From the NCBI GenBank assembly GCA_022578965.1, contig MU400513.1, forward strand, positions 603,687 through 667,686: a stretch of DNA of 64,000 nt. The letters are read 5' to 3'. Position 1 is the stretch's first letter. The number at the start of each line of letters is the position of its first letter. The notes under the pieces are model-generated. The model had not been told where the DNA came from and ran no database searches. It worked only from the letters and a program-made list of their open reading frames with translations. The position numbers were made by a program, and so were the translations under genes. This document shows, in pieces, positions 21,318 to 33,429 of this stretch. Source of the DNA: Xylaria sp. FL1777. Lineage: Eukaryota; Ascomycota; Sordariomycetes; Xylariales; Xylariaceae.

Positions 21318-24308
21318 CTGACTCACTAAAGAGCCTGGGAGGTTATTGCTATAACAAAAGAGTTTCCTTCATTCGACTACTTCGGCGTAGTGAAGTAGTG
21401 AAGTAATATGGATTAGGTGTCAGTTTGATTTGGAGAACAAAGAAGAGGAAACAGGAGGAATGCAGGACACGGGAGAGACTCAGGCTTTAAACCAGGTGAG
21501 AGGACGATGGAGGGCAGCGTACCACCACTCTGATGTGAAAGAGAGACGGTACGTCTTCTCTCCTTACCGAGTACATATACGATACCTACTCACACACAAT
21601 ACGCTAACTACCATGTACCTATGTAAATAGGTACTCACATATATCAGGGCGAACTTGTCGAATAGGGTACTAAGTACTGAATAGGGTATGAAGTTGCAGG
21701 CACGGGGCCAGGGTCCCAGAAGCAAAGCAAGCGGGGTAACCCAATCAAAGCGCGGCATCCTGTTGCATGACAACTCCAACCGCCAATCATACGACCCCAA
21801 GTCGAGCGACTGTCAGCTCATTGCTGCGCCCGTTGACCGCTGTATACTACGTACACATATGTACCTCTATGGGTAGACATGCTAGTATAGTCAACGATGA
21901 CGACTAATTCGGGGGTCTGCTGCGAATCTTATTGACTCGCTACCGCACAACCCTGCCACCCAGCATACCTACACTGCTTAGTATGGCATGATGGAGGGAT
22001 TCGTCCACACCACCAGCGACCAAAGTCACCCCAAAGCGAAACGGAAACAGACGCTAGGGGCTTGTTTGACCAATCGTTCATTTCTTTTCCCTGCAGACTC
22101 TCGATTGAGGCTCTGCGGGTATAAAGTCCAAGCGTTTTCCAAGATTTGCTGATTTTGTATTTACTCTTGTTGTTGTCGTTGTTGTTGCTGTCGTTGTCGT
22201 TTGTGTATATAATGTAAGTGAGTCGAAATACACTAAGGCATGCTATGTGGGCGAACGTGCTGACAAGCCCACTCCAGACTCAGGGGCGTTGCGCTAACTT
22301 CCCCGCTTCCCCAGACGCCCAGACAGAATCGTGGCAAGAGTGGGCTTTCCGTCGGCGCACTGTGGAGGCCTAAACTCCACCGTAGACTGCTAATTTAGTA
22401 GTCTGCCGTTAGCGATCCACCTCCCCCGGATTCACTCTGTGGGGCCATTTCAGCGGCCTCTGACCTGACACTTGCTGATCACTATCGCTACATCACCTGG
22501 AGTCTTCTTTGTCGAGGCAGCTTCTACTGCGTATGTACTTCACTCCACATGCTGCGTAAGTACGCCCTCTACAGACCCGGGATTTCATCGACGACCACAA
22601 TGTGGAATCAATTAGTAGTAAAGAAATATCATGAAACCAAACAGCTGTAGCTACACCTAGTGAACCACATGACCGAAAGCACGCGATAGAGAGTGGGCAG
22701 GTGCTAGAGGTAGGGGGAAGGTGTACTGCCTCAGTACCTGAGGCGAGTACTATATTCGGCTGGCTGGCCTAATGCGTGCTGAGTACACTACTACGGACCC
22801 CTCCATTTACAATACTTACAACATCTTTTTCCCCCTGTAGTCTCTCGTTTTTGCAGAGAGGTTCTATGCTGCAGAATGTAAAGAAGAGTTTACACTCTCT
22901 AACCCAGATACTACCACACCGCGTACTATTGAAAATCGGCATTACACTGCTGGATATTAGGGTTAGGCGATTCACCTCTGAATGGGACATTGAGACTGAG
23001 TCAACTGGAGCCGAGGGCCGTCTGATCCAACCGTGGAACCCTGGTCAAATGCGACAAGCGAGGGGTTCATAAAGCATGTGAAGAGCACGCGACCGGAGTT
23101 CAAGCAATCTCTCTTGCTCAAAACAGACACGGCCAGCGATTCCACAGAACAGACCAAGCTAATGTATATTTTACACTTACACTCGAGGATGCTGTTATAT
23201 TGATACCTACTCATATATATATATATTTATATGTAGGCCGTTGTAGCAGTCAGTCCGACGAAGTGAGATTGTACCGATTGAACCCTGGCTCGTTATGGCC
23301 GTACTAAGTAGTGCCGTTAAGCGCACACGTAGTATAGGATTGGCTTCAAATCCTAATAGTGCTAGCAGACTGCGTACGTCAGTTGATCTCGGCCCTGTCG
23401 CAGGCTGACAGGTAATAGATACCTACACGTAGGTGTACTTAGTGAACTCAATCCTAACCTTGTTATTACACCATTACTTATCTACTATAATGAGATTATA
23501 TGTCTCGGAATTTGTGTATTAAAGGAACGCGGTTCATTGGGATATGGTACAGCAATGATGCCCAACAATGTATGTTAGCAACCAGCTGTTAGGGCTTCGT
23601 AGCAATGAAACACGGTACCCCTCATCCAATTCCCTGCTCATTAATCCCGGATTAGAAGCGGTATGATTGGGTGACATGTTGCTCCTTTGAGTCAACCAAC
23701 CATAAACATCTCCGTGTTACGCAATTGGCTAATGCAAAACAGTGCGGAGAATAAATACGTGCTTACATACGTCAATTAGGTAGAGATTACAAAGGAAACT
23801 ATGCAGCCAGACAGTGGTTGGTCGAAAACGCACAATAATCTCGAAATATGTGTTAGCCATTCAATTCTCAATTCCTAGCTGCATAGATAAGATATATGTA
23901 CTCTTAAAATTCTGGTCCTAAAAACACCAAAAGATGCTTTTTACGTGACAATAGGTTATATACGAGACTATTACATCTACCAGCGCTATCCGCCTCATAG
24001 CCCTGGCCAGCCCCAAGTGGCTAAGCGAAGCTTAGTCACAACGGTCAAATAAGTATATAGCTACAGTCACGTTCTACTTTCTCCTTATTGTGAAGGAGTC
24101 TTTACGGATGGAGTTATTTAACCAGTTAGTTTTTATTTTTGATTTCAATTAATTGCGTTTTATTTAATCGCTTTATTCCTCATATTATAATGACTAGAAA
24201 ATACTTGGAAGCGGAGGATGTAGCCTATCTTCTTGTATTCTGAGTGGGGAGCCATCCCTCTCCATTTCAGGATTTTCTTCAGAGTTTTATATACGGCCTT
24301 TCAATGCA
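21318..24308. other. Gene-poor region
   Basis: About 3 kb without a supportable gene. It contains a TTG/TCG trinucleotide run (22165-22202), an AT dinucleotide run near 23212-23227, and TAGGTA words near 23420-23440. Open frames such as 22776-23072 have no recognisable features. Confidence 0.5.
22165..22202. repeat. TTG/TCG trinucleotide microsatellite
   Basis: A run of about a dozen TTG, TCG and CTG triplets lies in non-coding DNA. It could be a remnant of a (GTT)n microsatellite interrupted by substitutions. Confidence 0.7.
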
Positions 24309-25380
24309 ATGACAACTCCTTATAGCCTTAGTGATGCAATCAGCTCCTTTTTCGCTGAAAACACAACTGTGACAAGACAGCAATGTGACGACTTTGCCCT
24401 CTCTCGCGTTGGTGGGCGGGTGAATCCCGTTCAGATTCAGGGGGCGTTCAGTTACACCTTCACAGCCGGCACAGATGAGTCTAAGCTCTTCCAGTTTCGA
24501 ACGCATGATTCTGAATTAGATACTTCCATTCTGAATCTTGCGAAAATAGTTCATCCGCAATTCGTAGCTGGCTACAAGTACCATGGGACAATCGGTGAAT
24601 CACGACCTCTTCACATCTACGAAATGGACAAGCTTCCTGGGACTACTTACATCATGGCACGCGACATCTCTGCTGTGCAGCCACCAGACGCTCAGCTCCG
24701 ACAGCGCAACACCGCGACAGATCTCGCTAAGTGTGTCTAATACTAACTTCCTGCTTTATTTGAAATCATGTCTAACGGCCTATAGATTCTTTGCGCAGTC
24801 GTGGAACCACGGCCAACGACTACACCCAGATGAAGCCGGTGCCTTGCTCGTGGAGTTTCGCGACAGATTTGACCTTCTTTCACGATACTTGCCGTCTCGG
24901 TTTGCGTTAAATCTGGACAAAGTTCGCAAAGAGCTGCCGTTGCTCTTCTCGGAGACATTCCCTCTTGTTCTCAGTCACCAAGACCTCTGCGAGATGAACA
25001 TCCTCATACATCCCGAAACCGGCAGTATCACAGGGATCGTCGACTGGGCGGAGGCGAGGATCCTCCCGTTCGGCTTTTCGCTATGGGGTTTTGAGAATAT
25101 TCTCGGGTACATGAATTCTGCCGGGTGGCATTACTACGACAACCGTCGCGAGCTCGAGGATGTATTCTGGCGGACCTTTTTGACGGAGGCCGATAATCCG
25201 TCAGATGACGATTTACGGTTAATCCGGGTTGCCAGAATGGCTGGCTTGTTCTGCCGTTACGGGTTTGTCCTAGACGGCAAGGACTGGAAGGATGTGGTGG
25301 ACGAGTCGGACTCCTCTTCCCTCGCGTATCTCGATGCATTTTGTACCCATGATGACTGGATGCCCCACAATATGAATTAA
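24309..25380 (+). CDS. Aminoglycoside phosphotransferase (APH)-fold kinase-like protein
   Basis: I join exons 24309-24730 and 24786-25380, giving 338 residues. The 55-base intron (GTGTGT donor, CTAAC present, TATAG acceptor) joins phase 2 to phase 2, reading DLAKFFAQSW across the junction. The C-lobe carries the APH catalytic loop VLSHQDLCEMNILIHP (about residue 200; His-x-Asp...Asn) and the metal-binding stretch GIVDWAEARILPFG (about 222), where many relatives have IVDWE. The N-lobe is less conserved, with FSYTFTA and LFQFR strands where the ATP lysine is usually found; here that position is not obvious. In fungi this expanded family acts on unknown small molecules rather than on antibiotics. 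It is cytosolic, with no signal peptide or membrane segment. Confidence 0.85.
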
Positions 25381-26948
25381 CTCATGTTGTTCTAGCAGCT
25401 CTCCTGCCGTCTTGAATGGAATCAGTGCATCAACAATTTCAGGCTCAAGCTAGCTGCGTGACTTCTCTCCCAAGTGTTCAATATTGGGAAGGTTACGCAC
25501 AATATAAGCCTTCATGAACATACTTCTTGCTGATAAAATACTGCACGCGAATTTTTCCGCTTTGTTGATGCAAATTTGGATTATTGTTATGGCTATTATC
25601 AAGTTAGACAAACACCCCTCCCCCCCCTTTTTTTTGGATATGCCAAGTGCTAGAACGGGGATGAAACATGCCATCGCTAGGAGTCCGCTCTACCATAATT
25701 TAGTGGCTTAGACCCGAAAATTAGTTTACAGACACGGCCGTGCTGCGGGAATGCGGATGGAGATGATCAGTGCCTAAGTATGCCTTGGCGGTGGGAAAAG
25801 GGGTGGGCTATGAGAATGTAACAAGGGCTTAAGTCAAGGGCTTGGAAGATGATTCAGATTATAATAACCGACTATGGGATCAAGGGGCCTTGTCGTCTGG
25901 CTTCCTCCATCCCTTAGGTGGTAGATATCTAGTCTAAATATATCCGAATAGCTTCACGTATAGTCGCCGCATCGGAGTGCTACTATCTCCGATGCTTCGG
26001 GATAGATCATGAACTATCGGAAGTAAGTCGGCAACTATTATAAACTACACAGGTAGGTGCATAGTCACGATAATCCACACGATAAGTACATTCCCGATCG
26101 GGATCTGCGATCCTGTTCCCCGGATCTCGGATCCAGTCCTTCGGTACGTGTGACAGAGAAGCCGCTTCGGCACCCTAGCTCACGCTTCCCGAATAGAGAT
26201 TGGGATTCTGAGATAGAGAAAACTCTCCAGCATGAGCCAGCCTGTTTTCCGCTTCTACTAATACAAATCACCACCAAGTAGATTCCCGTCAGCATGACGC
26301 TTGTTATCTGAAGTAATTTAATTATAGCAGACCTTTTATAGCGTATACTCGCGAAGCAGCAGAAAACTGTAAATGTCCCAGCTCATTTTCAAGGCAGAGA
26401 TGGAAACATAGATCGGGTAACCCCCTGACTCGAGTCGCCGTTGTGAAGGCGCGAGATGAATCTTGCCTAAATAGACCTACTCGACCGCACTTACGACTAT
26501 TCATTTCCCCTATTCGCCGAGATCGAATGAATAGCTTGAGTATATGTGGCAGCCAAAAGGACATTCTTACATTTTGATAGGCAAGCCATAGTCTGACGGG
26601 GTAAAATGAAGATGCTAGCTACGTCGTAAAGCCTAGTATCTGGATCCTGGTGAAGCGGATGCTCCTTAAAGACGGCTTGAAACACCTTGTGGCAGAGTGT
26701 CTGGACCTGCTGGTTGACCTAGGAATGCGTAATTCTCAGCTTACTACGCTAAGGAAGAGTTCGTAATGGGTAATAAGTCCACGGTAAGGCGAAGCGCTTT
26801 TTACCCCTGAACTATCCTGCCAGGCAGATAAATGAATACGGACAGCAACTAAGCCAACAATCTTAGCTTGATTAGAGGCCAGTTTACGTCTTATAATCCT
26901 TAATCTATTATATTGCGCCTCTCGCGCGTCTTTGTAGCTACATCAGAC
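25381..26948. other. Convergent gene-poor region
   Basis: About 1.6 kb lies between the APH-like gene and the F-box gene, which converge. It includes a C8-T8 homopolymer junction at 25620-25635 and a perfect 9-bp hairpin at 25969-25995. Minus-strand frames at 26322-26700 look protein-like in composition but match nothing I recognise. Confidence 0.5.
25969..25995. repeat. Perfect 9-bp inverted repeat
   Basis: GCATCGGAG (25969-25977) and CTCCGATGC (25987-25995) flank a 9-base loop. It is the clearest hairpin I noticed in non-coding DNA here. It could be a transposon-end relic, but no flanking duplication or second copy was seen. Confidence 0.6.
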
Positions 26949-28370
26949 TCAGTTAAAAAAGCTTCGCGGCAGGTATACGCGCCCGAAACCCATGAAACTG
27001 ACATCTGCCGCTTCAAACGCTTGACGGACTATTTCTACATCTACTTCAGGATCGGACTCATTCCATTCTGGGCACCGAACGACTTTCAACTTTGGAAATG
27101 CAGAAGCACAGCTGCGTGCCATTTCTAGTAGGTATTGCGGCAACCTCAACGTCGTACCAATGAGGTTCAGCTCTTCCAATGCCTGAGGGAAAACATCCGC
27201 GAAATGCAGCGGCTCGAAATCAGATTCGTCATCGACGTCGTCTTTACATGTCAAGAAGATTGTAGGAAGGGTAATGCTCTTCAATAGGGTCATATGAGCC
27301 AAAGATCCGATGGTGTCAGTGGTCGCGTCCCCGTACTCAAACCAGAATGAATCACTAACGTCGATCACAAGTCGTTGCAGGGACTTGCCATGGCGCCGCA
27401 GCGTGTTTCCGATTTCCGACACATTTACCTCCGCATCTGTCTGGGTCGCACTCCCCCATTCCCACTCCAAGACCTCCAGCGCTTCGAAAGTACTGAGAAG
27501 ATGTTCAAAGTCTTCGGCCTCCATACCAGATTGGATGAGACTAAGCAAGCGCACCTTTGAGCTCCGGACTGGCCATGTTTCACTAGCAGGAACGTCACAA
27601 CCGCCCAATGCATACGCCTCGACAGTATGCAGATTGGGGAGCATCAAAAGAGGTGCAATGTCCGACATGCTGAAGCCATTTTCTGTATCCCAATGTTGCG
27701 CGTGAATGACTCGGAGCTCTTGCAGGAATGACGACGTCGTTGAGGAGTCTTGACTCGAATTCTGGCGAGCAAACATCATGATCCAGTGACTGAGCCCGGG
27801 GTCGGGGTCCTCGCAATGCGAGACAGTAAGATTCAGAGAAGTCAGGCGCGGCAGCAGATAGAGCATGAGCGCAAGAGTCGAATCGTGTCGTCCTTCAGAG
27901 ATTGCGGTCTTCCAGTCTTCGTTTCCAGGTCGATGGCATTCAGCGGCCTCCAGCATCCTCTCGAGCAGATCCGGATCAGGAGGATCAGGAGGATCATCTG
28001 CCTCCAAGTCACGCCAGCCCTCGCAACAACTGTCTAGATTGATCGTAGTCACCGACGCTGCTAAATCTGGACGATCCAGTAGTGATCGGATGTAACCCAA
28101 CATGTGCTTGTATTGGTCCCACCCGGTGCCCCGGGATTCGGACCAGCCATCGAAGAGCAGCGGCTGGGCAATCGTACGCCAGTGAGAATTCACGAGGCAA
28201 GCTGCATATAGACAAGAATGGGATTGCCGGACGTGTTTGAGTATGATGGTGAGGAGCTCGGGCGGAATGTAATTTGGAGACCTCCCCGTTGATGATGCTC
28301 GAACCTCATCTACTAGGTCGTGTTCGCTTGCTTGTGCTTGTAATGTCAGTTCTCTAGGGAAACCGTCCAT
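26949..28370 (-). CDS. F-box protein with LRR-like C-terminal region
   Basis: A single exon encodes 473 residues from ATG 28370. The F-box-like motif lies at about residues 34-75 (YIPPELLTIILKHVRQSH, CLVNSHWRTIAQPLLF). The rest has regularly spaced Leu-rich segments, such as LPRLTSLNLTVSHC, LPNLHTVEAYALGG, LEVLEWEWG and LEELNLIGTTLRLP. These suggest degenerate leucine-rich repeats for substrate binding. By family knowledge it would be a substrate adaptor of an SCF ubiquitin ligase through Skp1; the target is unknown. An acidic DPPDPPDPD tract near residue 133 comes from a GGATCA-type direct repeat. The promoter has a TATA-like element about 80 bases upstream. The gene looks intact. Confidence 0.85.
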   Translation of the reverse strand: MDGFPRELTLQAQASEHDLVDEVRASSTGRSPNYIPPELLTIILKHVRQSHSCLYAACLVNSHWRTIAQPLLFDGWSESRGTGWDQYKHMLGYIRSLLDRPDLAASVTTINLDSCCEGWRDLEADDPPDPPDPDLLERMLEAAECHRPGNEDWKTAISEGRHDSTLALMLYLLPRLTSLNLTVSHCEDPDPGLSHWIMMFARQNSSQDSSTTSSFLQELRVIHAQHWDTENGFSMSDIAPLLMLPNLHTVEAYALGGCDVPASETWPVRSSKVRLLSLIQSGMEAEDFEHLLSTFEALEVLEWEWGSATQTDAEVNVSEIGNTLRRHGKSLQRLVIDVSDSFWFEYGDATTDTIGSLAHMTLLKSITLPTIFLTCKDDVDDESDFEPLHFADVFPQALEELNLIGTTLRLPQYLLEMARSCASAFPKLKVVRCPEWNESDPEVDVEIVRQAFEAADVSFMGFGRVYLPRSFFN

Positions 28371-28449
28371 TATGAGGTGAATATGTGTGAAAACTGATGG
28401 AATGTGTTGGGAATGTAATCTAGCAGCTAAAGTGTCTCTACGCAGGGGC

Positions 28450-28458
28450 TATATATAA
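28450..28458 (-). promoter_or_regulatory. TATA-like element of the F-box gene
   Basis: TTATATATA, read on the minus strand, lies 80 bases upstream of the F-box ATG at 28370. The position is suitable for a TATA box. Confidence 0.45.
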
Positions 28459-30229
28459 GCGCCGCTAAGACCCTGTTGGACCTAGTATCATGAGCCAAGC
28501 TGCAACCCAAACCAACAGTTAGCACCTAACGAGGGGAATAGAACAGAAGGACTAGATTGTTGCCTGAATTCTGTTTATTAAATGATGACTAGATTCCCGA
28601 CTGAATAGGAGGAGGAATCATAGACTCTAAGACCCCAAGAGAATTATTAGTTGAAATTGAATCACATCACTATCCCAAGCCTTTAAAGGCGGCAGGATTG
28701 CCGCACCGCCACAATAAGTCAGCAAACGCCTTGGTCTTCGTGCTAGGCGCGATTTTACATAAGAAGCTATGTATGAGGCGTCATTCCATCTTCACAGCAT
28801 AATCTATAGATTATGCATTCCGTTTTCATTTCAAGATCAGGCGGTACTCCGTCTCATAGATCTGCAGCTGCAGACCGAACAACTTGGTAGTCGGTCAAGG
28901 GGCCGAAAAGAAGACCAAGATAATCTCTAGTCGAAGTGTCAGTGATCAACCGGTATTAAATAGCTTCCTCTACATCCGCCGTCTGAGTTAGGTTAGTCTT
29001 ATACTATAGAGTGTGTGGCCAGTGAGATGAATGTGGGTGCATTGTTAGCAAAGCCTTTAGCGTATCTAGGGAACTTGTCGCAACACCGTTGATATCCGGC
29101 TCGGCCTAAAGTATGGCGATATGCTCAGATATGTCCAAGGTGATGTCTCAGCCATTGATACTATCGTTTCTTGTATCATCTAGTAGGTTATTGGGGATTT
29201 GAGTCCAAACCTGACTAGATGGACGCAGGCACACACAAGTACACAGCAGCACATAACCTACATCAACTACTTTTTAATGAAACAATGATTTGGTTTACAC
29301 GATATATAGTGTGCGACTAGAGGGACACCATCAACCTCTCGAGGAATAGCTCGCATCACCCTTGTTTCTTGGTCTGAGGGCTCTTTGTTCACCTATAGAT
29401 GAGTCTCCTACCTCGTCCTATCTGGGAGAAAAAAAAAAAAAAAGCAACACAGCGGGATTTAATACACTTCATATAGGTAAAAAGGTCATTGGCTGCTATA
29501 GCCGGTGTCTTAGTATCCTAATTTACAGGGGTACGAGGTAGTTCGCAGCGGCTTGGGCAACATAGCTGGGGTAGACCATAGAACCCAATAGGTTTTCACA
29601 GCGTCCTATATGCACGTAGGTATCTTGATAGCTACATACATAGGTAGGGATTGACGGCCGTTTCGCAAGGGCCAAGTGTGGATTCTTCTCCGTTCCGGGT
29701 CCGACCTCGTGATTGACCATCAACTCGTGGTTGAAGTAGCTACTTGGCGGTGACCCATTTGCCGCATCCGCTTACCGGCGGAGCGCTACCCACTGAACAT
29801 GCCGAGCCTTTTTACCGACACTATCCTGATACAGTTGACGCTGTCAGAATCGTGGTTACCGGTGCCTATTACCGATACCTATCTAGCAAAGCAGCACGTT
29901 TCAGTGGCTATTCGTGCGGAGGTGCGGAGACGTAGGATATTTACTGTCGGATCGCGTGAACCGTCAAGGGGGCTGAGTTGGTGCTTTACGGGGCTTCACC
30001 ATCGAGCAACAATAACTTCGGAAAACGTCAACGGTAATTGACGACGAAGAACCGCGTCATTTAACCCCCCGAATGACTCTTTCAAGTTCTCTGGGAAGCT
30101 GTTCCTGTGAATAGACCTCATCTCCTTTACGCTAAGACACGCCTAAGTTAACCTAAGACAGACATTTCCGCTCCGAATTGTGGGTGTTGCTTAGGGTTAA
30201 GACAGACCTCCATATATCTTTGAGACACG
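28459..30229. other. Divergent promoter region between F-box and CYP53-like genes
   Basis: About 1.8 kb without a supportable gene. It contains an A15 run at 29429-29443 and TAGGTA words near 29610-29650. Both flanking genes point away, so their promoters lie at the two ends. Confidence 0.5.
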
Positions 30230-31844
30230 ATGGCCATCATCAATCTTCTATCTTCACCTTTGACGCTGGCTGCTGCCGTGGTTGCCATTGTTGGCTACTA
30301 CGCCTATGCCTACTTCGTCACATACAGCCACCTCCGTAACATCCCCGCTCCGTTTCCCGCGCAGTTGACCAATTGGTGGTTGTTATACACATGCCGGCGA
30401 GGCAAGCGGTATCTCATGGTAGATGAGGTACACAAGAAACTTGGGACTGTAGTGCGGATCCAGCCGAATCACATCAGCGTTGCCGACGACGAGGCCATCC
30501 AGGTCATATATGGGCATGGCAACGGCTTCTTGAAATCCGAGTTCTACGACGCCTTCGTCTCTATTAAACGCGGTCTGTTCAACACACGCGATCGCACTGA
30601 GCACACACGCAAACGAAAGCTAGTGTCCCACACGTTTGCCCCGAAGAGCATCAGCCAGTTCGAGCCGTATAGTTAGTCACACATCCTACTGAGGTCGTCG
30701 GCGTGCAATACGTATTTTGTTTGTTGAATGATATACTGATCCCCTTGTAGTTGCTGAGAATTTAGAGACGTTCGTAAACCGATGGGATGGGCTAGCAGAG
30801 CAATCGCCCCGGGGCGACAAGACTGCCCATGTTGACTGCCTCAAGTGGTTCAATTATGTGGCATTCGACACAATTGGCGACCTCGCTTTCGGCGCCCCAT
30901 TCGGCATGTTGAAATCGGGTGCTGACATCGCCGAGGTACGAACGTCATGGAACGCGCCACCAATCTACGCGCCTGCGGTCGAGATCCTTAATCGGAGGGG
31001 TGAGGTGTCTGCAACGCTTGGCTGCTTTCCTTCCATCAAGCCATATGCGAAGTGGCTGCCCGATCCCTTTTTCTCACAGGGTCTCGCAGCGGTCGAGAAA
31101 CTGGCTGGCATTGCTATCGCGCGGGTCAAGGATCGTCTAGATAACCCCCCGGATATCGACCGCAAGGACCTCCTAGCACGATTACAGGAAGGCCGTGATG
31201 AGAAGGGCGAGCCTCTGGGATTCGAAGAGCTAACTGCTGAAGCTCTCACACAGCTGATTGCAGGTTCGGATACGACATCAAACTCATCCTGCGCGCTCTT
31301 GTACTATGCGGCCAGAACTCCCGGTGTAGTCAAAAAGCTACAAGAAGAACTAGACGCGGCTATTCCTGACAGTAACACAAAGGTCCCAGATTACGAATCT
31401 ATTAGGAATCTGCCATACCTCGAGGCCGTCATCAATGAAACGCTGCGTATTCATTCGACATCAGGCATTGGACTGCCGCGCCAGATACCCGAGGGTTCGC
31501 CCGGCATCCATCTGCATGGACATTACTTCCCAGCGGGCACGATCTTAAGTGTCCCGACGTACACGATCCATCATTCGAAGGAGATCTGGGGCGAGGACGC
31601 GGACGAATTCCGGCCCGAGCGCTGGGAGAAGGCGACACCGCGACAGCGAAATGCCTTCATTCCCTTTAGCCATGGGCCACGCTCTTGCGTGGGTAGGAAC
31701 GTTGCTGAGATGGAGATGAAGATGATCGCTGCTACATGGCTACGTCGGTATGATGTCTTCTTGAGGCAGGAGGTGATGGAAACTCGTGAGGGGTTTCTCA
31801 GGAAGCCTTTGGCCTTGGAGATTGGATTTAAACGGCGTTCCTAA
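30230..31844 (+). CDS. bphA: Benzoate 4-monooxygenase-type cytochrome P450 (CYP53 family)
   Basis: I join exons 30230-30671 and 30751-31844, giving 511 residues. The 79-base intron (GTTAGT donor, TTGTAG acceptor) joins phase 1 to phase 1, producing FEPYIAENLETF. The start MAIINLLSSPLTLAAAVVAI is a membrane anchor. The I-helix is AGSDTTSNSS (about residue 315), ExxR is ETLR (about 378) and the haem loop is FSHGPRSCVGRNVAE (about 450). Long stretches agree with what I recall of fungal benzoate para-hydroxylases: GEVSATLG, SQGLAAVEKLAGIAIARV, EELTAEALTQLIAGSD, ETREGFLRKPLALE. The reaction is para-hydroxylation of benzoate with a P450 reductase at the ER, feeding the protocatechuate/beta-ketoadipate route and detoxifying plant phenolics. 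No other pathway gene is adjacent. Family assignment is strong; exact orthology is not proven. Confidence 0.9.
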
Positions 31845-33057
31845 GTTCGCGTGTTTGGGTCAACAAGGGGGTTAGCTGGCTACGTCAATGTTCTCCAGAA
31901 TCATGACATCTACGCCGTATAATAATAGCAACAGCGCATTCCACTCATGACGAAGCATAATGTATTTTGAATGTCACAGTTAAAGGTCTGGAACTACTGC
32001 ATAGGGTGTTATAATTGAGGGTTATAATGGTTGAGATTATCTAATGCCTGATTTCTCAAATTCCAGTTCTTCACAAGGGACCTTCGAAAAGCTCTATGAC
32101 ATGTTCACCTCCAACATTAATCAAACAGAGTCTCCTCAAAAAACACCCGGTGAGCCAAATAAAATAGGTGGTCCCCTCCAACTCCTTAAATGATGACGCT
32201 AAGTCGCGTCTTATAGCATCTTTCCATTCCAGTATAACTGATAGTCCTGCAAGAAGTTTTGATTGTATAACCCTTTCTCTTTCAGTCGCCACAATTCGTC
32301 CACCAACACCGATACCGCAATAATCATAATCGCCATAGTCATCCCATACCACTAATAATGCTAATCAAGTACCCTATCGCATTATTGATGCATGGTGATA
32401 ATAATCGATGCGAAACAAGTCGTTAAAAATGAGGCCATTCGCAACAGTTGGCACATGCTAAGACGGCTCCAGACTGACTGCCATAAGCTAGGCCATTAAT
32501 AGTATACTAATATATTCAGCTTTGTGATAAACCTGCGTAGTAAGCAGCCACATTTTCCAGGGATGCATCTTCGCGACTTTCGGAACTTCGCTAATAGCGG
32601 TGATGTGCACGCGATCTCGAAAATGACATGAGGTTGTGTACTGCGCCATATCCGGATAAGCCTGTTCAAAATTTGTCAAGGCTGCCCACGTTGTCGCACG
32701 GTCCTCTGGACAAGGAATTTGAGATATTGGATGGGTTGAGAAAAGTTGCATGAGACCAAGAGTTGAGGACCGGGATGCGCCAGGTATTTCCCTGGAAGCA
32801 GGTCGCGCGTGCCCAACGCCATGGCGACACAATGGGAGTCCCATCGGACTGGCATGATCCAACCCAGGTATTCGGGACAGGAAGTCGAAATGGGGTGGTT
32901 TGTGAACTTCCCGAGTCTTTGCGCCATTCTTTGGTTGCTTGCTAGGGTCAGCAAAGATCGAATAGAGTTTGCTTCGCAGCCGCATTCGTAACCCTGGTTA
33001 CACCACGTTAAGGTTGTAAAGCTGATATATCGGATGAGCCTTTCGTCCCAACTGCAC
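31845..33057. other. Gene-poor region, possible decayed gene on minus strand
   Basis: Minus-strand frames at 32071-32352 and 32488-32985 are long for AT-rich DNA and overlap a further open frame at 32676-32954. I find no known motif and no convincing splice chain. They could be a decayed gene. Confidence 0.4.
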
Positions 33058-33328
33058 TCAGATGATCCGTTGTCGCCTCATCTTGCAAGTCTTTCGACAA
33101 GCTTGGCAGTCATCTATTCGTGGTGGGGCGCCAGCATGATAGTAGGGGCTGTACTTGAAGCCTAATATTATTAGTATAACTCATAAATAAGTCAACTTCA
33201 GACTTACCGGGAGAATCCGCTAACTTATTACTATGACTAGGATCCCGTGCTTTTCTACCAGCTAGTTCCCGGTCTTCTACCGCCGTCTTTGCAGCGGCAC
33301 CACGTAAGCGTATGATGTCATACCACAA
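33058..33328 (-). CDS. Candidate small spliced ORF with a Cys-rich end
   Basis: On the minus strand a 46-base segment (33162-33207) has near-ideal intron signals: GTAAGT donor, ATACTAATAATATTAG branch and acceptor. It joins an open frame (33208 to about 33328) in phase to a downstream exon 33058-33161 ending in TGA. The spliced C-terminus contains a CxxCxxxC motif (DDCQACRKTCKMRRQRII). The first exon has no ATG in frame before an upstream stop near 33350, so a further 5' exon must exist or the gene is decayed. I do not recognise the family. It lies just downstream of the two-TM gene on the same strand, but I could not join the two in phase. Confidence 0.35.
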
Positions 33329-33429
33329 CCATGAGTCGCAAAGAGTTCCTCACAAACGCCCGCTGCCCACGAGGCAATGTGCCGCTTGTTGATTCTCTTC
33401 ATCTATACTATTCCATCCGAACTATCAGC

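Noticed and set aside
18335..31844. Possible secondary-metabolite cluster with two P450s
   Set aside because: The two P450s lie more than 10 kb apart with APH-like, F-box and small conserved genes between them, and no backbone synthase is present.
32071..32985. Protein-like minus-strand frames downstream of the CYP53-type gene
   Set aside because: No family recognised, no in-phase splice chain found, and several frames overlap. It may be a decayed gene but I cannot support a call.
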